Source of the DNA: Adiantum capillus-veneris
Taxonomy: Eukaryota; Streptophyta; Polypodiopsida; Polypodiales; Pteridaceae
NCBI GenBank assembly: GCA_014529385.2
Contig: CM043952.1
Coordinates: forward strand, 155,867,057-155,931,056
DNA length: 64,000 bases
Reading direction: 5' to 3'
Position numbers and translations under genes: made by a program. The notes beneath the pieces are model-generated. The model was not told the origin of the DNA. It saw only the letters and a program-made list of their open reading frames with translations, and made no database searches. Below, piece after piece: positions 1 to 11,492 of the stretch; the first letter of the stretch is position 1, and each line of letters starts with the position of its first letter.

Positions 1-780
1 TCCGCCTCTTGAAGCACCTATGAAGCATGTTTTTGAAGGCTATATTTTGGGTAAGATGCAGTGTTTGAAGGTTCCAAAGGATGGTTCAGTTAGGGCTACA
101 TGCAAGTTGCAAATTGTGCATAGTGATGTTTGTGGACCCATGAAAATTTTATTCTTGGGCATTAACCTTTACTTTGTGACTTTCATTTATGATTTTTCCA
201 AGCATACATGGTTGTATCCGCTTAAGAAAAAGTCCAAAGTGTTTATGTGCTTCAAGAAATTTTTGGCTATGGCTAAAAATGTCTCTAAATATATTACGGG
301 CACCCTCTGTTCTGATCAAGGGGGGGAGTATATGTCTCATAAAATTGATGCATTTTTGGCTAGTTGTGGAATAAACACCAATTTACAGTGCCGTATATGC
401 CTCAACAAAATGATGTTGCTGAAAGGACGAACATGTTGCTTACGGAGATGCCAAGATGTATGGTCAAGAGTCAAGCTTTGCCACATTTGTGTTGGCTTGA
501 GGCCATCATGTGTTCCACTTATGTACTAAAAAGGTATTCTACAAAAGCTCTAGAGTCTATGATTGCATATGAAGCATGACATGATAGAAAGCCATCTATT
601 GATTACATGTGCGTTTTTGGGTGTTTGGATTATGCTTTGGTGCCACAAATGCAACGCAAAAAATTGGATGATAAGGTTGTCAAGTACATTTTTGTTGGTT
701 ATAGTGCGGAAAGAAAAGGTTACAGGTTGTACCATCCGCAAAAAAGTGAAACTTGGTTTCACAAGATAATATGTTTTTTA
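1..780 (+). pseudogene. Ty1/copia integrase remnant, interrupted
   Basis: This is the integrase part of a Ty1/copia Pol polyprotein, which inserts retrotransposon cDNA into the genome. The first frame (from about 20) reads HSDVCGPM, FIYDFSKHTWLYPLKKKSK and CSDQGGEY, the first two blocks of the copia integrase core. Near 400 the frame shifts, and the next block (364-579) carries a degenerate PYMPQQNDVAERTN segment around the catalytic Glu. After a further stop a third block (607-780) gives CVFGCLDY and KYIFVGYSAERKGYRLYHP, the conserved end of copia integrase. The element enters from the left edge, so gag, protease and the 5' LTR are not in view. At least two frame changes and internal stops make it a pseudogene. 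It probably belongs to the same copy as the RT/RNase H remnant at 3540-5550. Confidence 0.85.
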
Positions 781-1140
781 AAGATTCTATTCAGCCCTTG
801 CTGTCATGTAGTAGAGATAGTAAGCATTTATGACTGTTTATTGCCTCTTTTTAATGGTGGAAGTTTGAATGTAAATTCCAACGAGACAAATGTACATCCT
901 ATGGGAGTTTTTAAAAATGTTACTGAAATGTACCCAGCATCTTTCAATAAAAACTATCTCATTTACTTTATAAAAGTGTAAGGTTTACATTCTGTTAAGT
1001 CATACAGAGTTTTATCAAAACAATTGGATAAAAAATTAGACTCTAGAATTATTAATTATAGCCATTATTCACTTGGAAATAATAGGATGATATGGGAAAC
1101 ATAAGCCTCAAAACTACATCTAAAAATAAGAGTTGACCTT

Positions 1141-1240
1141 TAAAAAAAGAGGAGTAATTTTAGGAAAGGAAGAGTACTTTTAAGAAAGACGAAACATTTT
1201 TAGAAAAGAAGGGATATTTTTAGAGAAGCAAGAGAAGTAA
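1141..1240. repeat. Degenerate AG-rich tandem repeat, unit about 22 bp
   Basis: Four or so units of the form AAGAGGAGTAATTTTAGGAA, AGAGTACTTTTAAGAAAG, AACATTTTTAGAAAAGAA and ATATTTTTAGAGAAGCAAG follow one another, each ending in a purine block. The units are too diverged to align strictly. Confidence 0.5.
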
Positions 1241-1405
1241 ATCAAGTTTAGAGCTTTTTTTCTTGGAAGCCAAGTTTCTCCTAAGATTAGATTCTCAAAT
1301 TTGCGCATCGCGATGCATGCCCGCACAAAATAAATCCATGACTACGCACGAACTTATCTCTTTGCTTTTTTCTATTCTTAGCATTCTATCTTCCTCTTGA
1401 GAGCC

Positions 1406-1413
1406 TATAAAAA
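1406..1413 (+). promoter_or_regulatory. TATA-like box, possible LTR promoter
   Basis: TATAAAAA lies in GAGCCTATAAAAAGAATC, followed by a pyrimidine-rich, purine-poor stretch of about 200 bp that resembles the R/U5 or leader of a plant LTR element. No paired copy was found in the window, so assignment to an LTR is not proven. Confidence 0.3.
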
Positions 1414-2479
1414 GAATCTTCTCCCTTCACTTTCAAGACACACACATAGAAGTTCTTAGAAGTGAAATCTCTCTTGTCTTGACACTCGAGTTACCTTCTC
1501 ACACTCAACCTCTCTCTCTCAAGCTCTTACCCTCAACCCATCTCCATCTCAAACCCCATCTCTACTATCATCGTGTTGTCTCTTGGAGTGTTGAGTTCTC
1601 TTTCTCTCTCTCTCTCTCTCTTGCCATCTTCTTGGCACACAAGAAATCTATAACTCTGCTTTCACACTAAAGCTTTTTCTCTTCTCTATCTCAGTACGAT
1701 GGCCCTGAAGCCCGAGAGATTCACCATGGGAAATTACCGCACCACGCAAGTGCAGGGAAGAGGGGTTTTTTTACAAGTTACATAAGTGTATAAGTTAGGG
1801 GCAGGCCCCCAATAATTTATCTCCCAAGCTTAAAAAAATAATGGAGGGGGGTATTATATATTTTTTTGGGGGGGGGGGAGTGAGAAAAGGAGAAAATGAG
1901 AGGAAGTTTTTGTGTTTCAAAATCATGGCTTCCCAAAAGAGTTTTTCCTCAAACTTGTGAGTCAATAGCTATAAATATACCTGCAAGAACTAACATTGCT
2001 TTGTGTCAATTACTTGTTTTATGTTTATTGTTTATTTTTTAAAGGGATGACAGCTATAAAGAGTTTGTATAAATGTAAATCTACACGGAGAACCTATTAC
2101 AACTTTATAACCATGTTTTTTGAGCAATTTAGATGGGTCAAAATTAGAAGAATAGCCAAAGTGGAGGCTGATTGGGCACATAGTTTGAAAGTCAAACTAA
2201 GATACATTGAGGTTATATATAGTTATCAATAGAATTGGTTCCTTAGTACATTTCCATTAACTATGTTGCACACACTTTGACTAGTTTTACTCAGTTAGAT
2301 CATGTGAGACCTAAATTTTATATGTATGGTAGGGCTATGATAGTTTTCTTCATCAATGATTGTATAAGCGTAGAAAGGGGGGTCATATTTGCTAATATGA
2401 GTCGTGTATAGGGGTTTTATTAAAGTTTTCCGCTCACAGGTGGCATCCCGTTTTATATATAGAGTGAATCCCCCGGGCC

Positions 2480-2635
2480 ATGAAGCGAGTGACTAGAAGC
2501 TCCAAGGATGCTCCTGTCGTTCCACCTCCAAGAAAGGTGCAAAGGAATGTGTCAACTACTCTAATCGTAGCTCAAGCGGAGGTATCAATTGCGGAAGAAA
2601 TTGAAGGCGTTCAACCTCCAACGTGTAGAAGGTAG
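2480..2635 (+). CDS. Short unrecognised ORF, possible gag fragment
   Basis: An ATG at 2480 opens 51 codons ending in TAG. The product starts MKRVTRSSKDAPVVPPPRKV and is basic and proline-rich at the N-terminus, then acidic (AEVSIAEEIEGVQ). It follows TATA-like sequence and a CCCCCGGGCC block by only a few bases. Composition differs from the surrounding AT-rich DNA and resembles the start of a gag or other TE protein. No domain is recognised, and it may be a decayed fragment or chance. Confidence 0.25.
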   Translation: MKRVTRSSKDAPVVPPPRKVQRNVSTTLIVAQAEVSIAEEIEGVQPPTCRR

Positions 2636-2785
2636 TCAAACATGTCACTAATCCGGTAGGACAAATTTATAATTTTGAATTGTTATTGATGTTGACATGG
2701 GAAGACAAGCATAAGAATTCCCTGAAAACCATTCAAGAAGCATGATTGTATCACAAGAAACAAGCATAAGTTTTTATAGAATAGT

Positions 2786-2880
2786 GAAAGAATTGTTTGA
2801 TAAATTATCACTATTTGATAACTTGTTATTGCTTGATAAACTATTATGGTTTGATAAGTTCTTATTGTTTGATATTAAGA
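2786..2880 (+). repeat. Short TTTGATAA-type tandem repeat
   Basis: Five to six copies of (T)TTGATAA recur at roughly 15-22 bp spacing, separated by TTATTG- or TATTATGG-like spacers. Confidence 0.6.
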
Positions 2881-3539
2881 GCTGGTTGATCATGTTTGAA
2901 AAATCATTTAAAAAAAGGAATTGTTGAAAGAATATCTTTTGTTCTTTGTATCTAGCAAGATGCCTTGCGCTTTGCAAGGTGATCTCGCGGTTATCGGAGA
3001 TTAAGTTGAGGTTATCAGCTCTCTTTTTATTCCTGGCAATGAACAAGATGCCTTGCATTTAACGATATTCTTTGCGGTTAGCGAGATAGAAAAGTTGCAG
3101 AATTCGCGGTTAGAGAATAAGTGAATCCTTTGCAAAAGCTATGTTGGTTAGACAAAAAAATCCACGGGTAACAGCAAACACATAAGAAATCGGAAAATTC
3201 TTTTTTTTATTAAATATAGAATGTCTTCTTTAGGCCTTGTTTGAGCTGTTTTGGTGGTGTTTGAAGGGCTGTATGAACGAGCCTATGTACAAAACTAATA
3301 AAGGAACATTGTTTGTATATGCACAATAATGTAGTAATAATTAAAAAACAAGAAGATCGGATGAGTGCGGTGTGGAAAGTGCGAGAGTAGTATCCAAACA
3401 AATCTATGTCTATAGACGCGTGGACCCAATTAGTCGAGTACTTTTCACAGGACTAATAGTTAGTTTAGACTAAGTCTCATAGCATATTTAGGATGTGTTT
3501 TTAGAACCTAAGTATGTCAATGAGATTTTATATTTATGA

Positions 3540-5550
3540 TATATGAATCAGCTTCCATTGGGATCCTCTGATTTATCATCTTGGCTTGTGGTGTATGACC
3601 CTTACAACCACGATCATGATGGATAGAGGACTTCCTCACTTCTATTGCTCGTATCTCTACTTTGTGGAAATGGAGTAGGGTGTCATCAATGAAGCTTTAG
3701 AATAAAGAAAGTCCATCTATCAAGTCACCCCAATCTTTCGGTTTGGAGACCTCATAGTTATAGATCATTCAATTTTTGATGCAGATGTACTTGATGAGGA
3801 AAGGGTTGAGAATGAGCAAGCTAGATTTATGCCAAAATGGCTGGTGCATACTTTGCGTGACAGTAAATTGGATGCACCCTTGTCTAGTCTCATTTAGGTT
3901 CTTGCCATTCATCTTATGTATCAAATTGCTATGATTTTGCTCTTTCTAGCTTATGTGATGTTGAGCAACCTCTACCTTTTGATGAACCACATAACTCAAA
4001 AAATTGGATGGCTGGATGGCTACCATGAAATCAAAATATGATACACTTATAGGAAATGACACATGGACTTTATGGGATCTGCCTCTTGGAAAAAATACCA
4101 TTAATATGAAATGGATTACAAGTTGAAACGTCAGCCGGATGGTGAGATTGATCGCTATAAGGCTCAACTTGTTGCAAAGGGTTATGCATATCAGAAAGGC
4201 ATACATTTTCTCCCATTTGTGGTATGACTATTGTGCATTTCCTATGTGCATTGGTAGCTCATTTTGGTTGGGATGTACATCAATCAGACATTGTTTACTG
4301 ATTTCTTGAATGGTGAAATATTTGAAGAAGTTTATATAATTCAACCTCGCAGTTTTGTCAAGTAAGGACAAGAGGATAAAGTGTGTAAATGTAAGAAATC
4401 TTTGTATGGGTTGAAGCAATATTCTCATGATTAGTATGGAAAATTTGACACACATTTGGTCAAACGAGGATTTTGTAATAGTCCAGCAGAAAGAACTTTG
4501 TATGTGAAACTGGAGGGCGATCTACTTCTCATTGTTGTTCTATATGTGGATGATTTGCTGATCACTAGTCCCAAGCAGGCACACATTGCTAGAATTCAAA
4601 GCTGGTTTGAATGTTAATTTTAAGATGAAACATTTGGGATTGTTGCATCATTACTTGGGCATACACTTTAAGCATTGTGATGGTGGTATTGCCTTCTGTT
4701 AGACAAGTTACATACAAACATTGCTATGTAAGTTTGGACTTGAGGATTGCAAACCTATTGACATTCCCATGGAAACATGTTTGAAATTTGAGTCTTCATG
4801 AAGTGGTGATCTTGCTAATCTCACTCTTTACCAAAGTGATATTGGGTGCCTTAATTATGTATGCAACACAAGGCTAGATATTTATTGTGCAATCTCACAA
4901 GTCAACAAATCAAGTCAACAAGGCTAGATATTTATTTTGCAATCTCACAAGTCAACAAATTTATGCATAGCCTAGGGTCTAAGCATTGGCACGCTGTCAA
5001 ACCGATCTTTTGCTACTTAAGTGACACTTTACATCTTCGCTTGTTTTATCCCAAGGGGGGGATCATTGCCTGCCAGATTTACATACATTTTTGGACTCAA
5101 ATTGGGATGGTAGTTTTGACACCCAAGTGTCCACAAGTGGTTTTTGTTTCATGCTTGGAAATTCATGTACCTCATGGTTGAGCAAGAAGCAACCTATAGT
5201 GGTCACCTCTAGTTGTGAGTTTGAGTACAGGAAAGTTTTCATAGCTACGATTGAGTGTGTATGGCTCAGATGCCTTATGGATAATTTGGGTGCTGGACAT
5301 GACATTGCCAACACCGTCTACATTGTTAGTTACAGTGCATTGGCAGTTGCAAGGGACCCAATTTTTCATGCTCACATAAAGCACATTGAGGTGCATTACC
5401 ACTATGTCAGGGAGAGGCTCTCAACAGGAGAGATCATCTTGGCTTATGTGCCAACATAGGACAACCGTGCAAATCTTTTCACAAAGGCATTGTCTTGTGA
5501 GAAGTCCAAAGCTTTGTACAAAGCTTTGGGCTTACTCCCCTTTGTGGATT
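3540..5550 (+). pseudogene. Ty1/copia reverse transcriptase and RNase H remnant
   Basis: This is the C-terminal half of a copia Pol polyprotein. In shifting frames one can read LDGWMATMKSKYDTLIGNDT and LGKNTINMKW (start of RT_2), the catalytic box VVLYVDDLLITSPKQAH near 4530, MKHLGLLHHYLGIHF, KFGLEDCKPIDIPME and CNTRLDIYCAISQVNKF. The RNase H part reads STSGFCFMLGNSCTSWLSKK, CVWLRCLMDNLGAGHDI and KHIEVHYHYVRERLSTGEI, then AYVPT, a stop, and the usual tail DNRANLFTKAL. The YVDD catalytic motif is intact, but many stops and frameshifts are present. A 50-bp tandem duplication (copies from 4871 and 4921) repeats the RLDIYxAISQVNK block. It is probably the same copy as the integrase remnant at 1-780. 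Confidence 0.88.
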
Positions 5551-5650
5551 GATCATGTCCTCAGGACATGGCACTTCCCTATACTCTTTGTGCTAGCTCT
5601 CGTTCATGGCATCACTCCCAAGGGGATTTGTTCCCATATTCATGTGGTAG

Positions 5651-5913
5651 TGATGTGTGTGAATACATCACTACCACAGTTAGGACCATCAGGGCATTTT
5701 CTCCCTTAGGATGTGTGATGTGTGTGAATAGACTTAGGACCATCAGGACATTTTCTCCCTCACTAGAAGGTTTTCTCCCTCGTGCATTGTATATATGTCC
5801 ACTCTAGGGCTATCTTATATTTCCATTGCACACTAAGTAATACACAATTGTGTGCCTTGAACTTCCTTCATCTTCTCCAAGCTGTGTGTTTCCCAGCAAC
5901 TCTAATTCCAACA
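5651..5913 (+). repeat. Possible 3' LTR of the copia remnant
   Basis: About 100 bp after the RNase H stop, a segment starting TGATGTGTGTGAATA and ending TAATTCCAACA has the TG...CA form of an LTR, contains ATTGTATATATGTCC as a TATA-like stretch, and is pyrimidine-rich near its end. A 65-bp internal duplication repeats GATGTGTGTGAATA (5652 and 5717) with GGACCATCAGG. The 5' LTR lies outside the window, so the borders cannot be confirmed by pairing. Confidence 0.35.
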
Positions 5914-6249
5914 CATAGCTCTCATTGTGTCCACACACAAAAATTAATGGCATTTCTACAATTACTATTTGACAATGTTTGTCCTGCTTTTCCCATGTGT
6001 GCATGAAAGTCCAATGGAGAAGATGTGTAAACAAAGACCACATTGAGGGGTTGGAGTACTTGTGGATACAACCTAGTGTCAATGATGAAAGTAGTAGAGA
6101 AGCATCAAGTAATTTTGACATCAAATCCAAACCAAGGAATGACAAAGTTGTAACCCTTAGCTGCAAAGCTTTCTTAGGGGTTATCTTAATGGCCAACAAT
6201 CACATTCTCAACAAGGGCATGGACACTATTGTAAAGGATGCAAAATAGC
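5914..6249 (+). other. Unassigned segment between copia and gypsy remnants
   Basis: An 89-codon open frame (5979-6248) has no recognised domain. It contains NKDHIEGLEYLW and SKPRNDKVVTLSCKAFLG. It runs directly into the gypsy remnant and may be decayed gypsy pol (RNase H to zinc-finger linker), but it has no diagnostic residues. Confidence 0.3.
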
Positions 6250-7645
6250 AAAATATTATTTCAATCATATGGAGTGAAAATATATCCAAACCTCTACATT
6301 ACACTCTTGAGGATGGGAAATTTTACTAAAGGATTCCACCTTACAGAATGTTATCTTATATGAAGCACACAATAGCCTGCTTTAGGACATCCAAGCTATG
6401 TCAAAACCCTCAACTTTTTTTGCAAAAGTTACTATTGGCAAGGGTAGAAAGGTGATCTCCTTCACTATACAATGCCTTTCAAGGGTTAAAGCTTAAAGAC
6501 TAAAGATGCCAAGTAAACTACATCTTTCAAATGAAGTGGGAATTCATGAATCATTAGCATGGATTTTATTATTGGATTTTCCACTCTTCAAGTTGTCTAT
6601 GCCTCGATTATGGTGGTAGTCAATAGGCTCACTAAAGTGGCACATCTTATACCAGCCAAGACTACTTTCACTCCTTCATATACTAGTTATCTTTTTATGA
6701 AGGAGATCTTTCGGCTTTTTGGTTTACCTAGAAGGATTATAAGTGATTCTGATACCAAATTTACTTCAAAATTTTGAGTTTCATTCTTTCAAGCCATTAT
6801 TATTCAATTATGCTTCAAGATCACCTATCATCCTCAAACTGATGGCCCAAGACAAAAGGTTAATCAAGTAATCAATGATATGCTTTGAGCTTGCAATAAT
6901 CAAGAGCCTTGCAAATTAAGTTTAATATATACATTGAGTAGATATTAAATCAGGAGCCTCACAAATGGATTTGATATATATCCTTAGTAGAATATGCCTA
7001 AAACTCCTCTACTTACATGGGTATCAGGATGGCACCCTTTAATACTCTCTACGATCAAGTATGTTTATCATGTTTTAAATTTTAGACCCTATTAAAAGCG
7101 TAGAAGCATCATAAAAAATGTTAGAAGAGATGGAGGTCCAAACTAAATCTATTCAGAAAGATAATTAGGTGGATGAAGATAGTCAAAAGAAGAATACAAA
7201 CCTTAACAGATTTGACTAGGTTTTTAACGAAGGTGACAAAAGCCTAAGAAAAATAATTTGTCTTTGGGAAAGTACAAGAATCATTACCACTATTGTGGAC
7301 CTTATGAAACCATGAAGCTCATAAGTGATTAAACCTAAAAGTTAAATATTCCACCTCATCTCAAAGTTCATGATGTATTTCATGTTGGCCTACTGAAAAA
7401 ATATGTACCTAACCCACATCATATCCTCAATTATGAGAAAATCATCTTACCTACCGAAGAAATACTTCAGCTTCAATCGGATTCTATCTTGAAAAATTGA
7501 GAGAGGAATTTCAAAAACAAATCTATTTGAGAACACCTTGTTTCAAGAAGCACTACCCAATTGAAGATGCTACTTGGGAAGAAGAAGCAACACTCCTCAA
7601 AAACTATGCCAGCGTACTGTTGAGATAAAGACATCTCAATTGCTA
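6250..7645 (+). pseudogene. Ty3/gypsy integrase and chromodomain-like tail remnant
   Basis: This is the C-terminal part of a gypsy Pol. The zinc-binding region is heavily decayed (LHYTLEDGKFY near 6295, YYWQG near 6430). The integrase core follows: MDFIIGFSTLQVVYASIMVV, VNRLTKVAHLIPAKTTFTPS and LFGLPRRIISDSDTKFTSKF (6559-6777), then ITYHPQTDGPRQKVNQVIND in another frame. The tail reads PPHLKVHDVFHVGLLKKYVP (about 7345) and YPIEDATWEEEATLL (about 7553), which match the end of plant gypsy integrases and their chromodomain-like module. The Glu of the DDE triad is lost (DGPRQKVNQ where DGQTERVNQ is usual). Multiple frameshifts make it a pseudogene. A polypurine tract and LTR follow directly. Confidence 0.8.
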
Positions 7646-7657
7646 AGTTGGGGAGAT

Positions 7658-8718
7658 TGTAAGACACCTTCTTTTCCACTAAAGTTGGCATTATTTTTGT
7701 TATAAATGCATAAAAGGATGTAAATTGGGTAAAGTATGATATTTTAAGAATCTTTAGTTGGACATTACTTCATATATAGATTTTTTGCTCTACTCTGAGA
7801 TCAAAAAATCTAGACTAAAATTTTAATGGAACTTGTAGATCTTTTTGAGAATATAAGGGCTAAAAAATATACAATCCTATTGGCTAGAATGGATAAGAAA
7901 TCACATGGGTTCCACATGGAGTCACATGGGGTTTAGTATGGCTTTCAGATGAACCATGGAAGCTACTATCAGGCTTGGAATCCCTAGAACAAGATAGAGT
8001 GTAGAGCCATTGGGTGGCCTCTAGGACATCAGTAGGCCTAAAATAGCATGCTAGTGTGAGTTACCAATCTAGTGGCTTGCTCTTGCAGTTGGAAGGTAGC
8101 TTCTAGGGTAGAAGATCCTCTGCTTAACAAAAGCTATAAATAGGCACTAAGTTCTCACATATCTACACATTGTGTTGGAAATACTGAACTCAAAACTTCT
8201 ACTTCTCCCAAGAAAAGAGCATCCTCAAACCACTTAAGAGATCAAAAACTCAAGTGGATTTATGATATAGGATTATTATGCTTATTTTTCTTTACAATCT
8301 CTAGATGCAATTGTGTCAAGTATTTCTCTATGCTAGAATCTTTACTAATTACTCACCTTGTTTGCCTAAACAAGAAAGACTATGCTAATCATTCCTAGTA
8401 TATTATGCATTATTAAAACTAATTGAGTAACTAGAATTGGTACTTATGCTCTAGTTAATCATAAAGCATTATTAGTCTATTAATTATTTATACTTATAGT
8501 ATTGATTAGCTTAACTTTTCTTAGTAAAAACTAGCTAAACTATAGCTTAATTAGGAAAATTAAAGGTAGAATTGGATTCTCTATTGCATGGTTAAGAGAC
8601 ATGTATTCTCAGTCACACACCTAATTTTTGACTATTAAAATAGAGGAGAAATTATTGTTGTGAAAAATTAAGTTGAATTTGATTTGCCCAAATACTTAGG
8701 ATATTGGGAAGGCCAACA
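7658..8718 (+). repeat. 3' LTR of the gypsy remnant
   Basis: The LTR begins TGTAAGACACCTTC immediately after a polypurine tract (GTTGGGGAGA, about 7648-7656), the expected order PPT then 3' LTR. A TATA box sits inside it at 8134. The end is a guess: GGCCAACA at about 8711-8718 is a CA end followed by AT-rich DNA. The 5' partner is missing, so the length is uncertain. Confidence 0.5.
8134..8144 (+). promoter_or_regulatory. TATA box in the gypsy 3' LTR
   Basis: CTATAAATAGG lies about 475 bp into the LTR, followed by a pyrimidine-rich stretch (GTTCTCACATATCTACACATTG), the expected U3/R arrangement of a plant LTR promoter. Confidence 0.5.
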
Positions 8719-10500
8719 ATACAAATATGCTACTCAATTTTTCACTTTATGTATTTTTAAGTTGATTTTTAAATTCTTATGATATAAGAAATTACACTAA
8801 TTATTCTTATGATCTTTAAAAAACAACCGAAGGTGTATTTTGACCTTATTGTTTTTCGAAAAATTTAAAGATTACTTATTGTTAACTTTGACTATTTTAG
8901 TTGAAATAATACAAAATTATGCTTAAAAAGTAAAAATAGCTATAAAAAATACCAATAATTTTGATCCAATAATTATTTACTTAAAAAATCTAGAGATGAT
9001 TAAGAGTATCTTCAAACCTTAATTTTCTAATTATTATTAGCAAGATTACTTTTTTTATACAAATTGAATAGAGAAATACAAGGATGTTATAATTAATTAT
9101 GAGATAATTATGGCACATATCCCTTAGCTATATCTATCTATGGTTATAATTAGAGAGCTTAACTAACTCATAGAAATTTATGAATCAAGTATCTATTATA
9201 AAACTAGCCATAAAAGTAAAGAATTAAATATAGAGACACATGCATGAGATTTACGAGAGTGTATCTAATATCTTTGGTGCATCCTGGCTACCCTTAGAAA
9301 ATGAAAGAGACTAATATAGATATCTAAGTGTAGTAGCTACAACACTTCGCAACAAGTTTCGAGATCAGGTAGTGAATGATCATAAGGCTATTCCCAACAA
9401 CGTTGCAACACTAGTAGAGAACAAGGAGGCAATACCGATTTATACCTTTCATGAATGTTGCATAGGTTAGAAATGTCATCCAAGTTATGTATACATTGTA
9501 TATGTGTCCATATAAAGTTAATTAAAAATCAATCTTATGAAAAACAATGAAACATAAGGTTTATCCTTGGAAACATGGTATTTGATTGTAAACTAGGAAA
9601 GAAATGTTTGGGACAAAGTGATTGACTAAGAAAAAATGTTGTTAAACCTTTTGGTATGGTTTCTCTTAGACTCTCTATTTACTAGCATTGATATCAAGTG
9701 GCAGTTGTCGTGGCATGAGATGACACCTGAGGTGCACCATTGTCATAGTATGCCAGTTGGCCCAACAAAATACTGTGGACTTCTTATTTTGTAGTGGCGT
9801 GAGACAATTTCCATGTTTTCAAGTGTTTTTTTGGATAATATATAAATAGATGTGTCATGATTGTGCAAGAAGGACTTCTCAAAGAAACCTATTCCAAGAG
9901 TGTCTTGATGGAGAAAACTGACTGATCCTTCATTTTAAAAGAATGTCTTCAATACTATTTGAAAAGCTGATGCAATGGACATGTAAGATGAGATAATCTA
10001 ATAAAAAAATTGAAATGTTTTCACATTGTGGTATTAATAAAAAAAAAATTCAAAGTGGTGTAAGTATGGTATGGAAAGTACAAGAATGAAGCCACAATGG
10101 CAGCATTTAATGGACGCGTGGACACGATCAGTCGAGTATCTTTCCAAAGATTTGTGCCAGGTTAGCATAAATGATGTTATGCTTTAGAGACCAATGAAAC
10201 TTGATGGCTATGCCTATGAAATCTATGGGATAAAAACTCATCAAGGTTAGCTTCCCTGGAGTATGCACTTTCTAGATTGACTTCAGTTTAGATGTGTATT
10301 ATTGTAAGCTATTGTGAAGCTCAACATTTAGTGACTTTTGTTTGAATGTATGCAATGTCTAGATTCACAAATCTATGGTGTCTGTATAGAATTAGGAGGT
10401 AGAACGTTAATGTTGGGTTTTTTTCTTAGTCTCCGCAGTAGTGCAAGATGAGACCAACCCTTCACTAGTGCTTCATGCCTAAAGCTACAAGTGTAGCAAA
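8719..10500. other. AT-rich region without a recognised gene
   Basis: Both strands carry frequent stops. A stretch at about 9343-9465 is open on the plus strand (contains LRNKFRDQVVNDHKAIPNNV) and might be a gag-leader fragment, but no domain is recognised. A segment at about 10045-10150 resembles 3350-3445 (see findings). The right end is the insertion site of the outer element. Confidence 0.5.
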
Positions 10501-10505
10501 GGAAC

Positions 10506-11440
10506 TGCTGGCGGATACGCCACAACGGACGTCAGCACAGCGAGAACTCACCAAACAAGATTTGTCAGTTTAGGACAAATCTCGACCCGCAGGCACGTGG
10601 AAGCAAGCATAGGGTGTCAACCTACACTCGACCGACTCTCGACTACTTCATACAAAGGTCTCTACCCAATGTCTAAGCTACAGCCTTCATAAGTGCATAA
10701 GAGGAGATTTCCTACAACGCTTTCAAGAGCCAAATACCCATCAAACGTTCTTGAAATACCACAGAACTTGAAGGAAACCCTATTAACACCAATAGGTCTC
10801 TCTCCCTAACGTCCATGAACCAAAACCCCAACCCTAAACACCTGGTGCAAAATCACGAAGGATGTCTGGTCGAAATTTGCAAGTCGTCGTTTCTGAAAAT
10901 TAAAGTGCCTAATGTATAGCTCTATTCAATGCGAACGCGTGGATATGCTAAAATGCAAAAACAGACAAGGTATGCTCACCGAATCACCAGATGTAGCTCG
11001 TGGGTGGAGTTCGCAAAGCCAGACCGTACACCCGCAATGTAGGTATTGGCGCGTAGCTCTCTTCGGGGGAAACACGCTGCACTTCTCCGCACTCAATTCC
11101 GACCACCGGTGCGCGCATAGTGTCAAGATAAAACTCTCTCTCTCTCTCTCGTACACAGAGTACGCTCACTAGCACAGACAGAACTTTTTAAAAAATGACA
11201 AAGGGTTTTTTTCATTAAGGTCAAAAGTGGTATAAAATACCTTACAATCTCAAATCCTAATGTTCCAATTTAACAATTCACTTAGTGTAAATGTCAAAAA
11301 TGGGATACAATCTAGAAGCTTCTGCAAGCCCCACTATTTACAAAGGTGAAATGACGATTTTTTTGTCAATTAAAGAATAATTACAAAAATAATATCCTGT
11401 CGAGCAATCATTCTCTGTTGGGTGTGTCCAACTGCTAACA
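10506..11440 (-). repeat. 3' LTR of outer element A
   Basis: The segment runs on the plus strand from TGCTGGCGGATACGCC to ACTGCTAACA. It matches 49768-50778 over its whole length apart from scattered substitutions and a CT microsatellite, which is short here (11134-11150) and long in the partner. It contains a degenerate half-site of the internal palindrome at 10856-10867. Confidence 0.92.
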
Positions 11441-11453
11441 CTCCCCCCCTCCT
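11441..11453 (-). promoter_or_regulatory. Polypurine tract of element A
   Basis: On the minus strand AGGAGGGGGGGAG abuts the TGTTAGCA start of the 3' LTR, the required position for plus-strand DNA priming. Confidence 0.85.
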
Positions 11454-11457
11454 AGTT

Positions 11458-11475
11458 CATGTCGTCCCCGACATG
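11458..11475 (-). other. Hairpin beside the polypurine tract
   Basis: CATGTCG and CGACATG form a 7-bp perfect stem around a 4-nt loop (TCCC on plus, GGGA on minus), four bases from the polypurine tract. A related structure lies at 21590-21601. Confidence 0.6.
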
Positions 11476-11492
11476 GCAGTAGAGCTGCTTCT

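Larger units (their letters stand above)
781..3539. other. AT-rich DNA splitting the copia pol remnant
   Basis: About 2.7 kb separates the copia integrase from its RT and is much longer than the usual linker, so an insertion is likely. No second TE coding domain was recognised here and no matching target duplication was found at the ends. It holds AG-rich degenerate repeats near 1141-1240, a TATA-like segment at 1406, pyrimidine-rich DNA at 1490-1640, G and T runs near 1855-1880, a short unrecognised ORF at 2480 and a TTTGATAA-type repeat near 2790-2880. The pattern would suit an old LTR element or LARD, but that is inference. Confidence 0.4.

Noticed and set aside
1479-1670. 63-codon plus-strand ORF in pyrimidine-rich DNA
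   Set aside because: Low-complexity CT-rich translation (Ser/Leu) without domain; probably leader or LTR sequence.
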